5,108 bases of DNA from Halanaerobiaceae bacterium (GCA_012521855.1 JAAYLO010000130.1:1-5108); one strand, 5' to 3'. Shown: positions 1 to 5,108, numbered from the stretch's first letter. The notes: generated by a model not told the origin, from the letters alone. Program-made: numbers and translations.

Positions 1-612
1 GGACTTGGCCATGAATTTTTAAAACATATAGAGAGAACCCGTCTTTTAATTCATATTATAGATATTTCGGGTGTAGAAGGACGGGACCCCTTAATAGATT
101 TTAAAGTGATAAATGAAGAACTGGCAAAATATAATAGAAGACTGTCAGAGCGGAAACAGATAGTTGCCCTGAACAAAATTGATATATTACAGGACAGGGA
201 GAAAGCCGCTAAGGTTAAAGAAGAGATTATCAGGATGGGTTATGAGGTTTTCGAGATATCAGCAGCAACAAAAAAAGGAGTCAAGGAATTGATGTACAGG
301 GCAGCGGAGCTCCTGGAGGAGATCCCTGAGAATGAGACAGATATTGTTATTGATGATACTGTGCTTATCAAGGCTGATTTTGCTGAAGGAGAGGATATTG
401 AAGTTGTACGTCTTGATGGTGATTATTATGAAATAAAGGGCATACTGGTTGAGGAAAACATACAGAAAACAGATTTCAATAATGAGGAAGCTGTGAAAAG
501 AATGCTCAGGGTATTACAGCACCATGGTTTATATGATATCATGAGAAAAAAGGGTATTAAGCAGGGTGATACCATTAAAATCGGCCCAATGAATTTTGAA
601 TATTTAGAGTAA
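1..612 (+). CDS. obg: GTPase Obg/CgtA, C-terminal part (5' truncated by window edge)
   Basis: Obg is an essential GTPase that binds the large ribosomal subunit and acts in its assembly and in stress control. The reading frame is open from base 1, so the gene begins outside the window; about 203 residues are present. The first residues, GLGHEFLKHIERTRLLIHII, are the typical Obg segment following switch II. The G4 motif NKID lies at 172-183 and the G5-like SAA in EISAATKKGVKEL at about 260-300. After the G domain comes the Obg C-terminal (OCT) domain, from about base 340 to the end, closing with the usual KQGDTIKIGPMNFEY-type tail. The N-terminal glycine-rich Obg fold, P-loop and switch I are outside the window. 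It stops with TAA, 21 bases before the yhbY start, so the two are probably co-transcribed. The internal ATG at 106 is not a real start because homology continues upstream of it. Confidence 0.96.
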   Translation, partial: GLGHEFLKHIERTRLLIHIIDISGVEGRDPLIDFKVINEELAKYNRRLSERKQIVALNKIDILQDREKAAKVKEEIIRMGYEVFEISAATKKGVKELMYRAAELLEEIPENETDIVIDDTVLIKADFAEGEDIEVVRLDGDYYEIKGILVEENIQKTDFNNEEAVKRMLRVLQHHGLYDIMRKKGIKQGDTIKIGPMNFEYLE

Positions 613-633
613 AAAAAGAAGGTGGTGGCTTTT

Positions 634-924
634 ATGCTGAACGGGAAACGAAGAGGTTATCTGCGGGGACAGGCCAATAAGCTCAATCCCATAGTCCAGA
701 TAGGGAAAGAGGGCATAAGCCAGGGTTTAGTTGAGCAGACATTAAAAGCCCTGGAGGATCATGAACTGGTAAAGGGAAGGGTTCTTAATAATTCTTCAGT
801 AGATGCCAGGGAAGCTGCCAATGAACTGGCTGAAAAATGTGAAGCAGAGGTTATCCAGGTCATCGGCAATGTCTTTGTTCTATTCAAGAGGAATAATGAA
901 AACCCTGTTTATATTTTACCATAG
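634..924 (+). CDS. yhbY: YhbY family ribosome-associated RNA-binding protein (CRM domain)
   Basis: This small RNA-binding protein of the CRM/YhbY family associates with pre-50S ribosomal particles. The 96 residues match the usual family length of about 97. Family hallmarks are the N-terminal LNGKRRGYLRGQANKLNPIV, the GxxG-type loop IGKEGIS (about residues 23-29), the helix with ALEDHELVKGRVL, and the C-terminal strand VIGNVFVLFKRN ending in ILP. The ATG at 634 is preferred over the GTG at 622 because an AAGGTGG Shine-Dalgarno site (619-625) sits 8 bases before it and the protein then begins like its relatives. It lies between obg and an ABC-F gene with short gaps, consistent with a ribosome-assembly operon. 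Its stop is TAG and falls exactly at the natural family C-terminus. Reading through would add only 15 unrelated residues before TAA at 970, which shows TAG working as a genuine stop here. Confidence 0.95.
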   Translation: MLNGKRRGYLRGQANKLNPIVQIGKEGISQGLVEQTLKALEDHELVKGRVLNNSSVDAREAANELAEKCEAEVIQVIGNVFVLFKRNNENPVYILP

Positions 925-949
925 TATCTCACTTTAGGGGATGTTGTAA

Positions 950-2884
950 ATGTCAGTTGTCAGTATGAATAAAATAAGTAAAAATTACGGCATTACAGAA
1001 GTCTTAAAAGGCTTCTCGCTTTTTGTCAATGAAGGTGAACGGGTAGGCCTGATAGGTCCTAATGGCTGCGGGAAGACCACAGTTTTCAGGATAATTGCCG
1101 GGTTAGAGCCATTCAGTGAGGGTACTCTTTCCCTTAAAAAGGATGCAGAGGTGGGTTATCTGGATCAGATTCCGTCTTTCAGGGCAGGGATTACACTTTT
1201 TGATGAGCTGGCCTCTATTTATATAGATTTGCTGGATATAGAAAAAAGGCTGCACCAGCTGGAAAAGGAGATTGCCGAAAAGGGTTCTGGAGATTACCCT
1301 GATAAAGAATTGCAGAAATTAATGGAAAGATACAGTAATTTACAACATGAATATGAGCTTAAGGATGGTTATAAATATGAGAGCAGAATCAGGCAGATTG
1401 CTTACGGTATGGGCTTCAGTGAGAACGAGTTGATGAACAAGACCGTTGATAAACTGAGCGGCGGGGAAAAAACAAGACTGGGCCTGGTCAAACTATTATT
1501 AACCGAACCTGATATATTATTACTTGACGAACCCACAAATCATCTTGATTTACCTTCAATACAATGGCTGGAGGATTACTTACATACATACCGGGGAACT
1601 GTAATAATTATTTCACATGACCGGTATTTTCTGGATCAGGTTATCGAAAGGGTTGTTGAGATCAAGGACTGCAGGGATGAGGTCTATCATGGCAATTATT
1701 CCTTTTATCTGGAAGAGAGAAAAAAGAGGTATGAAATCCTGAAACAGGCTTATGATAACCAGCAGAAGAAAATCCTCCAGATGGAAGCTGCCATAAAACG
1801 TCTTCACCAGTGGGGGCAGCAGGGTAATAATGAGAAGTTTTTTCGAAGAGCAAAGAGCATGCAGAAAGCACTGGATAGGATTGAACGCCTTGACAGACCG
1901 GTTCTCGATGGTAAGCAGATGGCACTGGATTTGAAGGTAAATGAGAGAAGCGGAAATGAGGTCTTGCAGATAAAAGCACTGAACAAATCATTTGCGGGGC
2001 AGAAAATACTGGCCGATCTTGATATGAGCATCTACTGGTAGGATAAGGCCGGCCTCATCGGACGGAATGGTACAGGGAAAACTACCTTGCTGAAAATATT
2101 GACCCGGGGTCTTAAACAGGATAGCGGGCAGATAAAGATAGGTACAGGTGTAAAGATAGGCTATTACAGTCAGGAGTTTGAAGGATTTAATCCAGATGAT
2201 GATCTTGTCACAGCACTCAGGCGGGAATGTGAGATGAGTACAGCTGAAGCCAGAAATGCCCTGGCAGCCTTTCTCTTTAAGGATGATGAGGTCTTTAAGA
2301 CTGTAAGTATGCTGAGCGGCGGGGAAAAGAGCAGATTGAGGCTGCTTCAGCTGATGTACGGGGATTATAATTTTCTTGTTCTTGATGAACCTACCAATCA
2401 TCTCGATTTACCCTCAAGGGAAGTTCTGGAAGACGCCGTGAGGAGATATCCGGGTACAGTTCTGGTTGTATCACATGACAGGTATTTTTTAAACAAAATA
2501 GTTGATTATATATATGAATTAGAAGGCAGCAGACTAATAAAATATTATGGGGATTACAATTATTATAAAAGAAAAAAACAGGAGTTTACGGTTCTTCAGG
2601 GCAACCGGAAGAAAGAAGATACAGCATCCGGCAGCCACAAATCTGAATATCAAAGACTGAAGGAAGAAGCCCGCCAGGAGAGGATGAAACAGAGCAGAAT
2701 TGAAAACCTGGAAGAAAGTATTGAGATGAGGGAAAAGAAAATTAAAGAACTTGAAATGGCCATGATGGATCCGGCCAATCTGGATAAGATAGAATTTTTA
2801 AATGAATTAAAAAATGAATATGAAAAAATAAAAGATGAGCTTGATGACCTTTATCTCCAGTGGGAAGAGTTGTTAACAGAATAA
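950..2884 (+). pseudogene. ABC-F subfamily ATPase (YdiF/Uup-like), interrupted by one in-frame TAG
   Basis: ABC-F proteins are soluble tandem ATPases that bind the ribosomal E site and help resolve stalled translation or confer antibiotic protection. Read through the TAG, the product is 644 residues, a normal length. Domain 1 has Walker A GPNGCGKTT (36-44), an arm-like helical insert (about 80-150), signature LSGGEK (169-174), Walker B LLLDEPTNHLD with catalytic E194, and H-loop SHDR (H223). A charged linker of about 240-310 (EERKKRYEIL to RIERLDRP) is the ribosome/tRNA-contacting segment. Domain 2 has GRNGTGKTT (371-379), LSGGEK (455-460), LDEPTNHLD with E480, and SHDR (H509), then a C-terminal coiled coil of about 560-644. 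ATG 950 has AGGGGA eight bases upstream. Codon 364 is TAG (2039-2041), in the same frame, with no indel, just before Walker A of domain 2. The downstream open frame could restart only at TTG 2087, after Walker A, so it would not give a working domain. Either a recent pseudogene, a readthrough gene, or a sequence error. The subfamily is inferred. Confidence 0.9.
2039..2041 (+). other. In-frame TAG codon within the ABC-F gene
   Basis: The frame reads DMSIYW, TAG, DKAGLIGRNGTGKTT. The reading phase is identical on both sides, so this is a substitution-type change rather than a frameshift. In ABC-F proteins the corresponding position, in the stretch leading into Walker A (x-G-D/E-R/K-x-G-L-I-G), is usually Gly, occasionally a charged residue. 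A Gly codon needs two changes to become TAG, whereas Lys, Glu, Gln, Trp or Tyr codons need one. Termination here would yield a 363-residue single-domain product. Confidence 0.93.
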
Positions 2885-2886
2885 CG

Positions 2887-2929
2887 GGGCAGCCTGTATC
2901 TTATCTCCCTTTTTCCGGGCTGCCCTTTT
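2887..2929 (+). terminator. Rho-independent terminator after the ABC-F gene
   Basis: GGGCAGCC (2887-2894) pairs perfectly with GGCTGCCC (2918-2925), followed by TTTT. The 23-base loop is long but pyrimidine-rich and unstructured. It lies three bases after the ABC-F stop and closes the obg-yhbY-ABC-F transcription unit. Confidence 0.8.
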
Positions 2930-3031
2930 AAATAGTCTGATTAATAATACAATATATCAGGAGAATGCAGATATTAATCTGAAGCCTGATCAGTTGTCAC
3001 TGGAGTTGAATAATAATGACGGGTTTTTTGA

Positions 3032-3226
3032 TTAAAATTTCAGAGCAGAACAGATCTTTTGATAAACCTTATTCTTATGCTGTCGGGTTGTATTATGGAT
3101 ATGGCTCCGTTTATTTTGATAGTTACTCCTATCATGTTACCGGTGGCAGAAAGCATGGGAATGAGTCCAATACCATTTGGAATTGTTCCTATTATTAAAT
3201 CATGGGTTAAACGGCCCCAATTATGA
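3032..3226 (+). pseudogene. TRAP transporter large permease (DctM) remnant
   Basis: DctM is the 12-helix membrane permease subunit of tripartite ATP-independent periplasmic (TRAP) transporters, which import organic acids with sodium. In the frame opened at 3032, bases 3053-3196 encode DLLINLILML, then SGCIMDMAPFILIVTPIMLP, then VAESMGMSPIPFGIVPII. This matches the conserved DctM stretch of an Asn-containing helix, G-x-(F/I)-M-D, a helix ending in TPIxLP, and a G(I/M)xPxxFGI segment. It ends in unrelated residues (KSWVKRPQL) and TGA at 3224; the usual following GL-TPPVG region is absent. Just upstream, in the next frame (about 3019-3057), FLIKISEQNRS resembles the residues preceding this helix in intact DctM, suggesting a frameshift near 3053-3060. 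No start codon, RBS, dctP or dctQ is present. Only about 60 of some 430 residues survive, so this is a decayed fragment. The family call rests on the conserved motif alone. Confidence 0.72.
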
Positions 3227-3230
3227 AAAG

Positions 3231-3261
3231 AAGGGATAGGTGTCACTGCCTATCCCTTTTT
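3231..3261. terminator. Bidirectional Rho-independent terminator
   Basis: AAGGGATAGG (3231-3240) and CCTATCCCTT (3249-3258) form a perfect 10-bp stem around an 8-base loop, in which an extra T-G wobble pair is possible. It is followed by a T tract to 3261. On the opposite strand the stem is followed by CTTTT-type sequence. It lies between the + strand DctM remnant and the end of the minus-strand Q/N-rich gene (stop at 3276), so it most likely ends the latter and may serve both. Confidence 0.82.
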
Positions 3262-3275
3262 GTGCTTTTAGAAGC

Positions 3276-3782
3276 TTATTGTGAAGTTTTGTTGTAATAC
3301 GCATTACCGATATCTTCATCTCTTTTAGCTGAGGTATAATGTGCTCCATATTGATTTACTCCAGTACTCTGCTGAAATGATGATTGGTAATAATTATTTT
3401 TTTGAGCATATTGGGAGCTGCTTGCAGGATTATTTATATTACCTTGCTGGAGCAGAGGGTTGTATTGGCTGCCTGTACTACTGACATTTCCAACAGGCTG
3501 TGTTGACTGATAATAGGAATTGCCGATATCTTCATCCCTGTTGCCGGAACTGTACTGGGCCCCGTACTGGTTTACACCGCCGCCCTGGAGGGCAGATGCC
3601 TGATAATAATTATTGTTCAGGGCATACTGTGAACTGCCGGCATTAGCTGGAGTAAATTGCGGTCCAGTGCTGTTTTGAATATTCTGCGGGTTATACTGGC
3701 TTCTGTTCTGTATATTTTGAGGATTATATTGGCTGCTGCCATATTGGCTTCCAGCCTGTTGGCGTTGGTTTTGATTGTACAT
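3276..3782 (-). CDS. Unassigned Q/N/S/Y/G-rich internally repetitive protein
   Basis: I do not recognise this family. The 168-residue product is strongly low-complexity: 29 Gln, 25 Asn, 23 Ser, 19 Tyr and 16 Gly, with no Cys or Trp, only the initiator Met, and few charged residues. There is no signal peptide or membrane helix, so it appears cytosolic and largely disordered. Repeats are clear: SQYNPQNIQN occurs at about residues 17-26 and 28-37, and a related SQYNP at 105-109. A 43-residue unit at 50-92 and 122-164 is identical at about 30 of 43 positions. Each unit contains NNYYQ, then GVNQYGA, then RDEDIGN and a YY pair. The start at 3782 is supported by GGAGGT (3799-3794) 11 bases upstream, and the stop is TAA. 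The gene is convergent with the DctM remnant and divergent from the DJ-1 gene. Composition and the QYGA-x-Y-(S/T)-S element loosely recall gamma-type small acid-soluble spore proteins or Tyr/Gln-rich spore coat proteins; that is speculation. That it is a real gene is well supported by the RBS, length and repeats. Confidence 0.8.
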   Translation of the reverse strand: MYNQNQRQQAGSQYGSSQYNPQNIQNRSQYNPQNIQNSTGPQFTPANAGSSQYALNNNYYQASALQGGGVNQYGAQYSSGNRDEDIGNSYYQSTQPVGNVSSTGSQYNPLLQQGNINNPASSSQYAQKNNYYQSSFQQSTGVNQYGAHYTSAKRDEDIGNAYYNKTSQ

Positions 3783-3793
3783 ATCTGTTTCTT

Positions 3794-3799
3794 ACCTCC
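3794..3799 (-). promoter_or_regulatory. Shine-Dalgarno site of the Q/N-rich gene
   Basis: On the minus strand this is GGAGGT, a near-perfect anti-16S match, 11 bases before the ATG at 3782. The spacing is slightly long but acceptable. It fixes the start and argues that this low-complexity frame is translated. Confidence 0.75.
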
Positions 3800-3871
3800 A
3801 TATCATGAGTTTTAAGTGGTTTATTTTAAATTTACCTCAGTAGCTTATTCTAAAAGCACAATCAAATATTA

Positions 3872-3881
3872 CAGTATACTG
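3872..3881. promoter_or_regulatory. Perfect 10-bp palindrome CAGTATACTG in the divergent intergenic region
   Basis: CAGTATACTG is self-complementary and lies about 90 bases upstream of the Q/N-rich gene and about 130 bases upstream of the DJ-1 gene, in otherwise featureless AT-rich DNA. It could be an operator for either gene. One copy of a 10-bp palindrome can also occur by chance, so this is a weak call. Confidence 0.25.
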
Positions 3882-3925
3882 CAATTTTTATTATTTGTTA
3901 AAATTACAAAAATATGATTGTTATA

Positions 3926-3954
3926 TTTAACCAGAAAAGGATTTTAATTATATT
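3926..3954 (+). promoter_or_regulatory. Possible weak sigma-A-type promoter for the DJ-1 gene
   Basis: TTTAAC (3926-3931), a 17-base spacer, then TATATT (3949-3954). The -10 is good and the -35 poor (3 of 6). The region is very AT-rich, so partial matches are expected. It would place the transcript start around 3961, some 48 bases before the GTG start. Confidence 0.3.
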
Positions 3955-3955
3955 T

Positions 3956-3978
3956 GTTTAATATATAAGGTAGGGAAA
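3956..3978 (+). promoter_or_regulatory. Possible sigma-B-like stress promoter for the DJ-1 gene
   Basis: GTTTAA (3956-3961) and GGGAAA (3973-3978) match the general-stress sigma-B pattern GTTT-N13-GGGWAW with 13 bases between GTTT and GGG. A transcript starting near 3985 would have a short leader carrying the GGGGAG ribosome site. A DJ-1-type stress protein would suit such control, but the host is not known to have sigma-B and the match may be chance. Confidence 0.25.
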
Positions 3979-4008
3979 TAAAATAAAATAAAGGGGAGTG
4001 GTACTGAA

Positions 4009-4590
4009 GTGGAAAACAGGAAAGTATTGATCCTGGCAGGAGATTTTGTTGAGGATTATGAGCTGATGGTTCCTTTTCAGCCTCTGCAGATGGTGGGTTA
4101 GATTGTTCATGCCGTCTGCCCGGGAAAGAATATTGGAGATATAATCCGGACGGCAATACATGATTTTGAAGGCGATCAGACCTATAGTGAAAAAAGGGGG
4201 CACAATTTTACTCTAAATGCTGATCTGAAAAGAATAAGCCCGGTTGATTATGACGGCCTTGTAATTCCGGGCGGCAGAGCACCGGAATACATCAGGTTGA
4301 GTGATGAGATAATATCAATAGTAAAATATTTTGCTGAGAGTAATAAACCCATTGCGGCAATATGCCATGGTATCCAGGTCCTGATTGCAGCAGACGTTAT
4401 AAAGGGGAGAAAATGTACTGCATATCCCGCCTTAAAACCTGATGTAATAGCAGCAGGTGCTGATTGGGTGGAAACAGATCTGGATAAGGCATGTCTTGAT
4501 AAGAATCTGGTAACGGCTCCTGCCTGGCCTGCACATCCAGTCTGGCTGGCAGGATTTTTAAAGCTTCTTGGTGCAGAGATAAAGATATAA
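4009..4590 (+). pseudogene. DJ-1/PfpI family protein, interrupted by one in-frame TAG
   Basis: DJ-1/PfpI proteins are cytosolic alpha/beta enzymes with a nucleophilic Cys, linked to glyoxalase III-like or deglycase activity and carbonyl stress. Read through the TAG the protein has 193 residues, a full-length single domain resembling one half of plant DJ-1D proteins and bacterial relatives of about 190 residues. Landmarks are the N-terminal strand KVLILAGDF, the EDYE segment (15-18) with the active-site Glu, AIHDFEGDQTYSEKRGHNF (about 46-64), LVIPGGRAPEYIRL (about 84-97), the nucleophile elbow AICHG with Cys119-His120, GRKCTAYPALKP, and AWPAHP near the C-terminus. The GTG start at 4009 has GGGGAG (3993-3998) ten bases upstream and gives the family N-terminus. 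Codon 31 is TAG (4099-4101), with frame and alignment length unchanged on both sides. An internal start at ATG 4297 would lose the Glu and half the fold. Stop TAA, followed 13 bases later by a terminator. Pseudogene, readthrough gene or sequence error; the fold assignment is firm. Confidence 0.9.
4099..4101 (+). other. In-frame TAG codon within the DJ-1/PfpI gene
   Basis: The frame reads LQMVG, TAG, IVHAVCPGK. Relatives have an aromatic, aliphatic or Cys residue right after this Gly (for example GYEV- or GITV-type sequences). Tyr (TAT/TAC) to TAG is a single change, and so is Trp or Gln. Both sides align without gaps, so there is no indel. Confidence 0.92.
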
Positions 4591-4603
4591 GATGTAACTA
4601 AAC

Positions 4604-4630
4604 AGCCCCCAGAAATAGCCGGGGGCTTTT
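4604..4630 (+). terminator. Rho-independent terminator after the DJ-1 gene
   Basis: AGCCCCC (4604-4610) pairs with GGGGGCT (4621-4627) around a 10-base loop, followed by TTT. It starts 13 bases after the DJ-1 stop and separates that gene from the downstream tRNA promoters. Confidence 0.88.
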
Positions 4631-4658
4631 ATATATGGTTGAATATGTGCTCATATTT

Positions 4659-4686
4659 TTGACAGTATTGACAGCCAGCCTATATT
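4659..4686 (+). promoter_or_regulatory. Upstream sigma-A promoter candidate for tRNA-Arg
   Basis: Consensus -35 TTGACA (4659-4664), 16-base spacer, and -10 TATATT (4681-4686). It overlaps a second, better-spaced promoter shifted by about 9 bases. Predicted start is about 4693, some 53 bases before the tRNA. Confidence 0.5.
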
Positions 4687-4696
4687 TTGTTACAAT
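4668..4696 (+). promoter_or_regulatory. Main sigma-A promoter of tRNA-Arg
   Basis: A perfect -35 TTGACA (4668-4673), exactly 17 bases, and -10 TACAAT (4691-4696, 5 of 6). Predicted start is near 4703, giving a leader of about 43 bases to the tRNA at 4746. It follows the DJ-1 terminator directly, with no other gene between it and the tRNA. Confidence 0.8.
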
Positions 4697-4745
4697 AAAA
4701 AAGCGGTAATAGTATAGGAAGACTTGTAATATTATTTGTGAATGT

Positions 4746-4820
4746 GCCCCTGTAGCTCAGTGGATAGAGCACTGGTCTCCGGAACCAGTTGCACAGGTTC
4801 AATTCCTGTCAGGGGTACCA
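4746..4820 (+). tRNA. tRNA-Arg (anticodon CCG)
   Basis: This 75-base gene folds as a full cloverleaf. The acceptor GCCCCTG pairs with CAGGGGT (first pair G-T wobble), followed by discriminator A and an encoded CCA. The D arm is GCTC/GAGC with the AGTGGATA loop, whose A is the Arg identity element at position 20. The anticodon stem CTGGT/ACCAG holds loop CTCCGGA with CCG at 4779-4781, decoding CGG. The T arm is ACAGG-TTCAATT-CCTGT. The variable loop is short. A T-rich tail (4821-4830) follows. It is transcribed from the tandem promoters just upstream as a single tRNA. It is not a suppressor: the anticodon cannot read UAG. Confidence 0.96.
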
Positions 4821-4839
4821 TTTTTATTTTATGAAATCA

Positions 4840-5108
4840 TTATAGTCTTATTATCGACAAGAATTCTTCACTATCAGTTATACTTAAAATACAATCCACT
4901 GCTTTTGCATTGTATTTTATTCCCCTCATTTCCTTCAAATATCCTAATATATATTCCAGGCTATATGCGCTTCTATATGGGCGGTTACTGCTCATGGCGA
5001 TCATATCATTTGTAATTGTAAGAATCTGGGCTTCCAGCAGTATTTCACTTCCCTTCAAAGCTTCAGGATATCCTGAGCCATCAAGATATTCATGATGTTG
5101 TGCAATGA
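4840..5108 (-). CDS. HD-GYP-type domain protein, C-terminal part (5' end outside window)
   Basis: HD-GYP domains are metal-dependent phosphodiesterases that typically hydrolyse cyclic di-GMP. On the minus strand the frame is open from the window end for 88 residues to TAA at 4842-4840. It begins IAQHHEYLDGSGYPEALKGS, which contains the diagnostic HHExxDGxGYP motif. This is followed by EAQILTITNDMIAMSSNRPYR, the region usually reading EARILAVAD--AMSSHRPYR, and a C-terminal helical part (YSLEYILGYLKEMRGIKYNA, then KAVDCIL) normal for the family. The Asp of the usual VAD, a metal ligand in characterised HD-GYP enzymes, is Asn here in a gap-free alignment, with an Asp one residue later. Activity may therefore be altered. 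The N-terminal sensor or other domains and the HD motif are outside the window. It converges with the tRNA gene, 19 bases from it, with no obvious terminator between. An apparent TTG start at 5058 is not real because the HHE-GYP motif lies upstream of it. Confidence 0.9.
   Translation of the reverse strand, partial: IAQHHEYLDGSGYPEALKGSEILLEAQILTITNDMIAMSSNRPYRSAYSLEYILGYLKEMRGIKYNAKAVDCILSITDSEEFLSIIRL

Noticed and set aside
2039..2075. Possible recoding structure downstream of the ABC-F TAG, including the palindrome AGGCCGGCCT (2046-2055)
   Set aside because: The palindrome has no loop to form a stable hairpin, and the CTAC/GTAG pairing at the TAG would need a two-base loop. No comparable structure follows the second TAG at 4099, so there is no shared recoding element.
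1613..2401. Several minus-strand open frames across the ABC-F gene
   Set aside because: They lie opposite strongly conserved ABC-F motifs, have no family resemblance, and are frame shadows.
2940..3035. Short open stretch encoding a peptide with INLKPDQLSLEL before the DctM remnant
   Set aside because: Very short, with no convincing start codon for that frame and no recognisable family; it may be a relic but cannot be supported.
3040..3246. Minus-strand open frame of 68 residues opposite the DctM remnant
   Set aside because: It is the antisense shadow of the DctM-like sequence and has no ribosome site; the plus-strand frame carries the recognisable motif.
3976..3990. AAATA repeated three times before the DJ-1 ribosome site
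   Set aside because: A short A/T-rich run typical of leaders in AT-rich genomes; too short to call a functional repeat.
3944..4203. Two minus-strand open frames opposite the start of the DJ-1 gene
   Set aside because: They are antisense to the DJ-1 coding sequence and its AT-rich leader, overlap each other, and have no recognisable motif.
4746..4820. tRNA-Arg as an integration (att) site for a mobile element
   Set aside because: No repeated copy of the tRNA 3' end, integrase or phage gene is visible in the window.

Overview
The window looks like a chromosomal segment of a low-to-moderate GC, Gram-positive-type bacterium (Bacillota). The evidence is AT-rich spacers, strong purine Shine-Dalgarno sites, and an obg-yhbY pair followed by genes typical of anaerobic Clostridia or Halanaerobiia. 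The order-level placement is an inference. No phage, insertion sequence, CRISPR array or obvious defence system is visible.

Left part (1-2929, + strand): the C-terminal half of the ribosome-assembly GTPase Obg, then a YhbY/CRM RNA-binding protein, then a duplicated ABC-F ATPase. Gaps are 21 and 25 bases, so the three read as one operon with a ribosome theme, closed by a hairpin terminator. The ABC-F gene keeps all its motifs and one frame throughout, but has an in-frame TAG at codon 364, just before its second Walker A.

Middle (2930-4008): about 390 bases between the ABC-F stop and the next intact gene hold a terminator, a decayed fragment of a TRAP-transporter large permease (DctM) and a bidirectional terminator. 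Next, on the minus strand, is an unassigned 168-residue Q/N/S/Y/G-rich protein built from internal repeats. It shares an AT-rich 226-base intergenic region with the divergent gene to its right.

Right part (4009-5108): a DJ-1/PfpI-family gene on the + strand, also interrupted by a single in-frame TAG (codon 31) and otherwise intact, with its own terminator. Then come two overlapping sigma-A-type promoters, a tRNA-Arg(CCG), and on the minus strand the C-terminus of an HD-GYP-type protein that runs off the window. In that protein a usual metal-binding Asp is replaced by Asn.

The most notable signal is two otherwise intact genes each broken by exactly one TAG, with no frameshift, within about 2.1 kb. 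yhbY ends in TAG at its natural C-terminus, so wholesale reassignment of UAG is unlikely. The options are recent gene decay, sequencing or assembly error, or UAG readthrough or suppression (for example in a pyrrolysine-encoding lineage). The window alone cannot decide between them.
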